Shown: positions 16,351-23,300 of the stretch, one piece after another
Layout: the number at the start of each line of letters is the position of its first letter
Numbering within the stretch: the first letter of the stretch is position 1
Assembly: GCA_964604915.1 (NCBI GenBank)
Contig: CAZSAA010000007.1
Span: 1 to 28,122 of the forward strand
Direction: 5' to 3'
DNA: 28,122 nt
Source: CAZSAA01 sp964604915
GTDB taxonomy: Bacteria; Patescibacteriota; Patescibacteriia; Patescibacteriales; UBA12465
Notes under the pieces: generated by a model
Told to the model about the DNA's origin: nothing
What the model saw: only the letters and a program-made list of their open reading frames with translations
Database searches by the model: none
Program-made: the position numbers and the translations under genes

Positions 16351-17682
16351 TTAATTGTTTGATTCTTCTTTAGTTTCTTTGGCTGGCTCTTCAGGAGCGT
16401 CTTCCTTCTTTGTCTTCTTCCGGCCAGGCTTCTTCACCTCAGTCTCGTCCGAATCTGCCTTCGTTTCTTCCACGCCTTCGACAACGACCTCTTCGACCGT
16501 CTCTTCTTCCGCACCTTCCGGTTTGTCTTCGATGATATCGATCTTCCAACCGGTAAGGTGAGCGGCTAAACGGACGTTCTGGCCGTTCTTGCCAATAGCG
16601 AGGGATAACTTGTCGGCGGCTACTTTCACCGTCGCCTTGTGTTCCGCCTCATTCAATTCAAGACTGGCTACCTTAGCAGGAGCCAAGGCATTGGCGATGA
16701 ATCTGGCCGGCTCTTCGTCGTATTCGATGATATCAATCTTCTCGCCGCCCAGTTCGCTGATGATAGTCTGTATTCTTGACCCGCGCTGGCCCACGCACGA
16801 ACCGACCGGATCGACATTTTCCGCTTCGGTCCAGATCGCTACCTTAGAACGGGATCCCGCTTCGCGGGCGACCGACTTTATCTCCACCAGCCCATTAGCG
16901 ATTTCGGGGATTTCCAGGTAGAAGATCTTCTTGAGTATCTCCTCGCTACGGCGGGACAGGATAATTTCCGGCCCCTTGTTTCCTTCCCTGACCTCTTTCA
17001 CATATATCTTGAGGCGTTGACCGGTAGAGTAATTCTCCCCGTATATCTGTTCATCCGAAGGCAGGATGCCGATGGCCCGTCCCAGATCGACGAAGACCAA
17101 GCGGCCTTCCTGGCGCTGCACTATACCACCAATGACCTCTCCCTCCTTATCCTTGAATTCGCCCATGATAAGATTCCGCTCCATTTCCCTCAATTTTTGG
17201 ATGATAACCTGCTTGGCAGTCTGGGCCGCCATACGGCCATAACTCTCGGGAACGGGCAAGTCGGTGATTATCTCATCGCCGATCTTGGCATCGTGCTTCA
17301 AAATCATCGCTTCCTTGAGCTGAATATCGGTACGCGGATTGAATTTCTTTTCCTCTTCGCCATCTTCGGTAACGACATTATTATTTTCTCTAGGCTCCCG
17401 ATTCTCCCGGAAAGCTGGCGCTTGGCTGGCTTCCGGATTATATAGCCTCTCGAGCATTTCCTTCTCTTCCTGTTCAGGCAGATTGTCGACGACAGTTTTC
17501 ACGTCGAATATTTCCGAAACGGCGGTGTGCGGATCGAATTTTACCTTGATGTTCTGATTCTTTTCCCCGTAATCCTTACGGTATGCGGCCGCTAAAGCCA
17601 ATTCTATGGTGGCTAGGACGCTATCGTAGTCCAGGTTCTTTTCTTCGCAAATCTGTTTTATTGCGTTTGAGATGTCCGACAT
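16351..17682 (-). CDS. nusA: Transcription termination/antitermination protein NusA
   Basis: A 443-residue RNA-polymerase-associated factor acting in pausing, termination and antitermination. The N-terminal domain (CEEKNLDYDSVLATIELALA) is interrupted near residues 80-118 by a charged, low-complexity insert (REPRENNNVVTEDGEEEKK). An S1 domain follows (GEVIGGIVQRQEGRLVFVD), then KH domains (DPVGSCVGQRGSRIQTI; LSLAIGKNGQNVRLAAHLTG). The last 60 residues are a strongly acidic/lysine-rich tail (EETVEEVVVEGVEETK, then KKPGRKKTKKED). Both the insert and the tail look like lineage-specific disorder. It has its own strong promoter at 17745-17773, and a hairpin occupies the start of its leader, where NusA could feed back on its own message. 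Confidence 0.96.
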   Translation of the reverse strand: MSDISNAIKQICEEKNLDYDSVLATIELALAAAYRKDYGEKNQNIKVKFDPHTAVSEIFDVKTVVDNLPEQEEKEMLERLYNPEASQAPAFRENREPRENNNVVTEDGEEEKKFNPRTDIQLKEAMILKHDAKIGDEIITDLPVPESYGRMAAQTAKQVIIQKLREMERNLIMGEFKDKEGEVIGGIVQRQEGRLVFVDLGRAIGILPSDEQIYGENYSTGQRLKIYVKEVREGNKGPEIILSRRSEEILKKIFYLEIPEIANGLVEIKSVAREAGSRSKVAIWTEAENVDPVGSCVGQRGSRIQTIISELGGEKIDIIEYDEEPARFIANALAPAKVASLELNEAEHKATVKVAADKLSLAIGKNGQNVRLAAHLTGWKIDIIEDKPEGAEEETVEEVVVEGVEETKADSDETEVKKPGRKKTKKEDAPEEPAKETKEESNN

Positions 17683-17706
17683 ATTATTAATTTAGTGTCT
17701 TATAGA

Positions 17707-17737
17707 GAAAAAGCTAATTGTGGATACAACTAGCTTT
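17707..17737 (-). promoter_or_regulatory. nusA: Leader hairpin of nusA, possible attenuator
   Basis: On the minus strand a 7-bp stem (AAAGCTA/TAGCTTT), one mismatch, then 4 more pairs around a 4-base loop are followed by TTCTCT. It begins about one base from the predicted transcript start and ends about 25 bases before the nusA ATG. Confidence 0.5.
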
Positions 17738-17744
17738 CACTTAT

Positions 17745-17773
17745 AGTATATTACTTTATGGGAAAAATGTCAA
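17745..17773 (-). promoter_or_regulatory. Promoter of nusA-hppA
   Basis: On the minus strand a perfect TTGACA (17773-17768), a 17-base spacer and TATACT (17750-17745). The remaining stretch to 17873 shows no further structure that I can support. Confidence 0.8.
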
Positions 17774-17873
17774 AATTCGCTTACAGACCAGGAGGGAACA
17801 TTGTAAAATAATGCTGATTGCCATGGCTATATCATTATTACTTTAAATTCCAGGCTTGCGGGCAAACTAATGA

Positions 17874-18200
17874 TTAGCCGGGCATGGAAAACCCAAAGTT
17901 AGTATGATACTCTAAATAGACGCAAAGCCAAAGTAGCAGATATGGGATGACAAGCCCCGCGACTACAAAAAACCTTTTTTGCGCAGATGTTCTCAAGCCT
18001 GCCATTTTATATGGGAATATATAAAAGATGGGGGATAAGAAAATAATATAAAATAGAATCCATTTTGGAACAGCGCTTGTATCGTCAGTTGTTCTAATAA
18101 TAATATACATTAAAAATATTGGCACCCCCACAAAAATAATCCAATATAGCAATATATATATTATATTTTTTAACAGACCGCTGATTTTTTTTGTAATCAT
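17874..18200 (-). CDS. Small three-helix membrane protein, array paralog A
   Basis: A 108-residue protein, family not recognised. Three hydrophobic helices lie at about 13-35, 47-65 and 77-98. It shares with paralogs B, C and D a YW...P motif in helix one, LSPIFYIFPYKMA at the end of helix two and GLVIP in helix three. It begins 11 bases after the stop of a decayed copy of the lipase C-terminal module, mirroring the lipase/paralog D junction. It is the last member of the array; nusA starts afresh beyond it. AT-rich compared with the housekeeping genes. Function unknown; an accessory or protective partner of the secreted lipase-like protein is one possibility from position only. Confidence 0.7.
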   Translation of the reverse strand: MITKKISGLLKNIIYILLYWIIFVGVPIFLMYIIIRTTDDTSAVPKWILFYIIFLSPIFYIFPYKMAGLRTSAQKRFFVVAGLVIPYLLLWLCVYLEYHTNFGFSMPG

Positions 18201-18211
18201 AAATATTAAAT

Positions 18212-18445
18212 TTAATTTTTGTTAACATTTTCTACTCTCTTATTCTTAATCTCTTCGATATTCCCCGCCCTATCAACGGACCTGAATAGTAAAATGTCGG
18301 CGCTAACGTCACTCATATCTATCGGGTTATGATAGACCAGCCAATTATTCCCGCATACAATAGATATTTAGTACACTGGTCTTATTATCATGAACAGATG
18401 GCCTTACCCCGCTATTATCCATTAACGACATCGCGGACGTTAAAA
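18212..18445 (-). pseudogene. Decayed fragment of the lipase C-terminal module
   Basis: Translation of the minus strand gives NNWLVYHNPIDMSDVSADI and then LLFRSVDRAGNIEEIKNK, ending at TAA 18214-18212. This aligns with the end of the 1493-residue protein (TWLEYKQPLDIDVKGGDIRY, then RATDRAGNVERIK). Upstream, in another frame, MDNSGV and TSVLNIY match the preceding DDNSGVLKIEY. A frameshift and stops therefore break the fragment, and about 150 residues of the module are missing. It starts right at the stop of a truncated membrane paralog, marking a deletion junction. Confidence 0.7.
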
Positions 18446-18592
18446 TCAAAAAATGGGTTCGATTTTTATGTGCCAAAAGAAAATGTTAAAAATGACAATA
18501 GGAATAACCACCAAGACTGTCCAATAAGCAAATATACTCAAGAAATCTCCTATTACCCCAGGCCTATTTATTGATAACTTATTTTTTTTCAT
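18446..18592 (-). pseudogene. Truncated three-helix membrane paralog (B')
   Basis: A 48-residue frame from ATG 18592 to TGA 18448-18446. It contains FAYWTVLVVIPIVIFNIFF, clearly the first helix of the array family (compare GYWLILVILPIII in D). The second and third helices are gone, and the sequence passes into the decayed lipase-module fragment. It is probably the product of a deletion between neighbouring cassettes. The stretch 18593-18619 separates it from paralog B. Confidence 0.65.
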
Positions 18593-18619
18593 ATTTTTTA
18601 AATTAACATGCAAAAACTT

Positions 18620-18943
18620 TTAATACTGGAGCTGGTTCTGAAAATAAAGGAAGGACAATGACAAGAAGATTGTCGGTATAACCAGTCCTAGTGCCACAAA
18701 AATAAATTTATCATTCGGTTTCGCAATACGATATGGTATCAAGAAGGTAGCCGGCGACAAGATAGCGACGGCCGCTATACACCACTTGGACGGATTAGCA
18801 TACCCGCCATGAACGTAATAGTTATATACAGAAGATACCAGGAGAGGCAAAAACATAAAACATAACCAATATATCAATATAGCTTTTATTTCTTTGACCG
18901 CCTGCGTTCGGTCAAAGCTAAATATTTTTATTAATTTTTCCAT
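18620..18943 (-). CDS. Small three-helix membrane protein, array paralog B
   Basis: A 107-residue member of the array family, with a longer polar N-terminus (MEKLIKIFSFDRTQAVKEIK). The helices lie at about 22-41, 53-71 and 78-100. Family positions are visible as IYWLCFMFLP, LSPATFLIPYRIA and LGLVIP. It starts 18 bases after paralog C, so B and C form a direct pair without an intervening lipase module. Function unknown. Confidence 0.7.
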   Translation of the reverse strand: MEKLIKIFSFDRTQAVKEIKAILIYWLCFMFLPLLVSSVYNYYVHGGYANPSKWCIAAVAILSPATFLIPYRIAKPNDKFIFVALGLVIPTIFLSLSFLYFQNQLQY

Positions 18944-18961
18944 ATTTTTATTTATTATTTA

Positions 18962-19264
18962 TTATATCAATGTGGGGGCTATATGGGATATAATATAAAT
19001 GAAAAAAGAAAATGCGGCCAAAATCGGCAATACTAAACCAAACAACGTAAATATTAATTTGGAGGCGGTGCTTTCAGGATTAACTAATTTATATGGGATA
19101 AAGAAAAACAGAGGATAAATGATAATGACAAAAGGCGTCAGTAAGAATCCCAGCGGAAAAACCCCGGCTATGCCTATTATAACAACGGGGATGGCCCAAA
19201 AAATCAGGACGCAATAAATAGATTTAATTAATTTGTTTTTTAAAATTCTATCCATACATTTCAT
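18962..19264 (-). CDS. Small three-helix membrane protein, array paralog C
   Basis: A 100-residue member of the array family. It has FWAIP in helix one, IYPLFFFIPYKLVNP ending helix two and FGLVLP in helix three. The ATG at 19264 lies 19 bases after the stop of the long orphan lipase module, exactly the spacing between the full lipase gene and paralog D. An internal ATG three codons later is an alternative start. Divergence from D is high at protein level even though the neighbouring lipase modules are nearly identical. Function unknown. Confidence 0.7.
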   Translation of the reverse strand: MKCMDRILKNKLIKSIYCVLIFWAIPVVIIGIAGVFPLGFLLTPFVIIIYPLFFFIPYKLVNPESTASKLIFTLFGLVLPILAAFSFFIYIISHIAPTLI

Positions 19265-19283
19265 ATTTTATCCAATTAACTTT

Positions 19284-19982
19284 TTATTTTCCAACATCTG
19301 ATAATTTATATTTATTATGAATGACATCCTTTTCTATCCTCCGTTTGTTATTTATTTCGATATTTCCCGCCCGATCAGTAGCTCGGTACAGGATTTGTTT
19401 ATTGTTTATTTCCTTGGCTGGATTTATTGGCTTATCATAGATAATCCAGGTTTTCCCATCATCCAGGCTGTACTCAATCTTGAGTACACCAGCATTGTCA
19501 TCGGTAGCCGATAACTCTAGCTTGCCGTCCTTTATGGTCGCCTTGGTGATGGGCTTTTCCTTGTCACCGGCCTCCTCTTGATTGAGGATGGCACTGGGAG
19601 ATATAGCTGTCTCGAACTGTTTATCACCTGACTTATCAAGCTTAATATTATAATCGGGGCCGTCTTTGGCTATCTTTATCTCTATATTAGTCTTTAGCGA
19701 TCCTATCGATAAGTTATCATAGTATGCTTCCGACACTACTTTGTCATGCTCAATAGTCTTTATCCTGACATCAAAGTGGCCGAGGCCGGTAGCATCACCC
19801 GTAACTCGATATTTCTTGCCTTTGGGCAGGAAGGAAAACTTGCTGGTACCGATTATCTCATAGGAAACGCCGGGGATGTCCATATCGATGCCGCCCTTCT
19901 CATTAGGGCCCACGTGATTTCCTTCTTTGTCATAGATATGGAGGTCAATGGGGCTATGACAGCTGACTAGATAGCCGCTGAT
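19284..19982 (-). pseudogene. Orphan copy of the lipase C-terminal beta-sandwich module
   Basis: An open frame of 232 codons plus stop, bounded upstream by an in-frame TAA at 19985-19983 and lacking an obvious start. It begins SGYLVSCHSPIDLHIYDKE and matches residues from about 1275 to the end of the 1493-residue protein. Most of its length is nearly identical at DNA level. The last 50 residues diverge (YDKPINPAKEINNKQILYRA, tail KYKLSDVGK). It could be translated only from an internal GTG (19913) or ATG or by coupling to paralog D, whose stop is 8 bases upstream. It contains no hydrolase domain and no signal peptide, so I treat it as a silent cassette or remnant, not an independent gene. Confidence 0.7.
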
Positions 19983-19990
19983 TTAAAAAA

Positions 19991-20305
19991 CTAAATGAAC
20001 ATTGTTGGGCGTATTTGAGACAAAATATAAAGTAGAAAGAGGAATATAATAAAAATAGGTAAGAGGAGCCCCCAGACAATAAACATAATTTTAGATTTCG
20101 TAGTCGGCAAATTAGCCATACGCAAAGGGACGATATACATAATAGGCGAAAGATATAATATCCATCTAGTCGCTGAATCGGCTATTCTTTGATACTTAGG
20201 GGCTATGCTGCCAATTACTATCACAATGATAATCGGAAGGATGACTAAAATCAACCAATATCCTAAGATATACAAATAATTCTTTTTTCTTTTTTTAAAT
20301 GTCAT
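19991..20305 (-). CDS. Small three-helix membrane protein, array paralog D
   Basis: A 104-residue protein with helices at about 11-33 (LGYWLILVILPIIIVIVIG), 46-62 (LSPIMYIVPLRMA) and 73-96 (WGLLLPIFIIFLFLLYI). It is the member directly after the full-length lipase gene, 19 bases from its stop and in the same direction, so it is the likely operon partner. Short charged loops and a basic N-terminus (MTFKKRKK) suggest the N-terminus is cytoplasmic. Not recognised outside this array. Confidence 0.72.
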   Translation of the reverse strand: MTFKKRKKNYLYILGYWLILVILPIIIVIVIGSIAPKYQRIADSATRWILYLSPIMYIVPLRMANLPTTKSKIMFIVWGLLLPIFIIFLFLLYILSQIRPTMFI

Positions 20306-20324
20306 AAATGTTTTTTAGATTAAG

Positions 20325-23300
20325 TTATTTAAGAATTTTAATTCTCTCCACATTGCCCGCCCTATCAGTCGCCCGGTATCTGATGTCGCCACCCTTGACA
20401 TCTATATCTAATGGCTGTTTGTATTCTAGCCAGGTTTTCCCTCCGTCCAGACTATACTCAATCTTGAGTACACCGGAATTGTCATCATTAGCAGACAGCT
20501 CTAATTTGCCATTCTTTATAGTCGCGTTGGTGATGGGCTTTCCCTTGTCACTTGCTTCCTTTTGATTAAGTACGGCACTGGGGGATATAGCTGTCTCGAA
20601 CTGTTTATCGCCTAACTTATCAAGCTTAATATTATAATCGGGGCCGTCTTTGGCTATCTTTATCTCTATATTAGTCTTTAGCGATCCTATCGATAAGTTA
20701 TCATAGTATGCTTCCGATACTACTTGGTCGTGTTCTATAGTCTTTATCCTCACATCGAAATGGCCGAGGCCGGTAGCTAGCCCGGTAACTTTATAATCCT
20801 GGCCTTTGGGAATGAAGGCAAATTTGCTGGTACCGATTATCTCATAGGAGACGCCGGGGATGTCCATATCAATACCGCCTTTCTCATTGGGACCGACGTG
20901 ATTTCCTTCTTTGCCATAGATATGGAGGTCAATGGGGCTATGGTAACTGACGAGATAGCCGTTTAGTTCGCAAAGGGCGTAGTTGGGGAAGAGGGGTTCA
21001 TGATGGAATAAATGGGGATATTGCTCAGTGAGGTTGAACTGATCTACCTCATTACTCAGTATAGCCGCAATCAATTGTTTATTTCCCTCTAGACTGGGCA
21101 GGAAGGCATGGGTCGATTCGTTAGAGAAATATAGGTGTTCGACATTAGGCAGGGTTTCAGCACTTCGCATCGGTACGGTGCCATCACCATTGATGAACTC
21201 GGCATCTACCTCGTGATAGCTGTCATCGGTGATACCTATAGTACCCAGTGTGCCTTGATTGCAACCGACGATATTATACGCCCGGATACCGTAGTTAGCG
21301 GGATCGAAGCCATCAATAACCGAGTGGAGGTCATCATTTACCTCAATCATGGAAGAATTAACTCCGGCCGCACTAAGAAGGTCAATGGAATCGTCGTAGT
21401 CGGTTATATAGCCGGTTATATTGTTATGGTCATAATAATCACTGATATCTTCGAGGTAATGAGCATATTCGCCGAATTGGCCATAGAAATAGTCGCGGCT
21501 GGGGAGTAGTTGGTATGCCGAGGGGAAATTTTGGGAGATTTCTTTGACTTTATCTTCGTTTAACAAATTAACATAAAAATGATAGCCCATACTGTCGCCA
21601 AATAACAACGCCTTGGCAGCCTGAGGAGACCCAAGATGAGGCGTGCCTATGTCTATGAATTTGTCTATCGAACTGGTAGCGACATTCATGACATAGTCTT
21701 TCACGACAAGGCCGCCCATGCTATGGGCGATTACGTCAACATCTCGGGCCCCAGTCTGTTCTCTAATATCTTCCATCTTATTCCTAAAAGAATTGTCATA
21801 GGTGCTGCTTGACGATACATATTCAATTGCCCTTCGCCAATCATATGGAAAAACAAATAAATTTGAGTTTTCAACATAACCATAATTTCCAGTTAACTCA
21901 TCGATTAGCCCCTCGAATATATTAGCGACATAAATTTCTAAATCAACCTCTCGAATGATGTCCCCCGCCACTATCGAAGAGACTAAGGGATTAGCATATT
22001 GATCCATTTTTACATCATCTAAATAATTATCAAAGTACGCCAATATCATCTCATCGATATTCGGCCAAACTTCTGACGCCCCATTTACCAGCCTACTTCC
22101 CGTAATCCCCGGCACTATCACCACCGGCTTCTTATTCACCGTAAATGGCTCGCTATTGTTCGAGGCCAAACTTGAACTGGCAGTCAGGTGCATGTCATAG
22201 CCGAACTCGTCTATCACGACATTGCCGGACCAATGGCCGTTTACCACCTGTACGGTACTAGGCGTTACCGTCGCATTATTACTAGCTGAGAGTTCTACCT
22301 GGCCATTGAAGTTATAGTCATTACCCTCCAAATCCGTCGTTTCAAGCAACAGCAGGAAGGGGGCGGTAGCCATAATCATATTACCGCTCGGAATAGCGAT
22401 CTCAGCAAAATCGAAGATAAAATCTGGTTCATTTATCTTCTTCGTCCCCGACCACTCGGAATATAATCCATTCCCTAGGTCCGCCCGTACCCGCCAATAG
22501 GTGGAAGAAGAAATAAGGCTAGTAATGTCATAGTTTGGATCTTGAGTGAATATGGGGTCAGGCCAGTAATTTATCTCATCGCTAAAGTTAATCACATAGC
22601 CGACAGCCCCGAATATGCTAGGCCAATTGATAAGGGTGCTGAGTGTATTCCAGCTCCCATCGTTAGTGATATGCCCGGAAATAGAGAGAGTAAGAGTACG
22701 AACATTGTCCTGGATAGTGCCTTCATTGTGAACGCTCCCGTTTATCGTAAGTATAGGCGATCCCCAGCGGTAATTAGTTAGAACCCCACCGTAGAGGACG
22801 CGTAAATTCCCATTTATAACCGAGTCAACCGATACCTCCACCGTACCACTAGCTATCTCCACCACACCAGCACTAATAGTCGGAGATTGATATAAAGAGG
22901 CGCCACCCCATAAGATAATTTTAGCCGAAGAAGACAGGCTACCACTAATCTGACTGAAGGCGTGAATTTCCGAACTATTAGCCTGAAGGGAGGCTTGAGT
23001 ATGACCCGTGATATTAATTTGAGCGCCACCGGTAATTACCCCTTGTCCGGGCATAATTGTGCCGATAGTAATCGAACTAGGACTAGCAATATCAAGTGAG
23101 TGGCCATTAAAGCTGAAATTACCAGTGAAGATAGGATTACCAGTCAAGGTAAAATCTTCATAAAGAGTAGTATAGGCAGCGATGGAATCCGTACCAGCAA
23201 TTTCTCGGGTGGAAGTCGAAATTAGATCAAGAAAACCATTGAATGGACCATTATTGGTGATATTACCAGAAGTAGAAATGGTAACGGATCGAGTATCCTC

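Noticed and set aside
19284..19913. Independent 209-residue gene starting at GTG
   Set aside because: The homology continues 23 codons upstream of the GTG, no ribosome site is evident, and the segment lacks signal peptide and catalytic domain. An orphan module is the better description.
17874..20305. Insertion sequence or integron as the source of the cassette array
   Set aside because: No transposase, integrase, terminal inverted repeats or attC-like sites are visible. The repeat units are coding modules, so homologous recombination is the simpler explanation.
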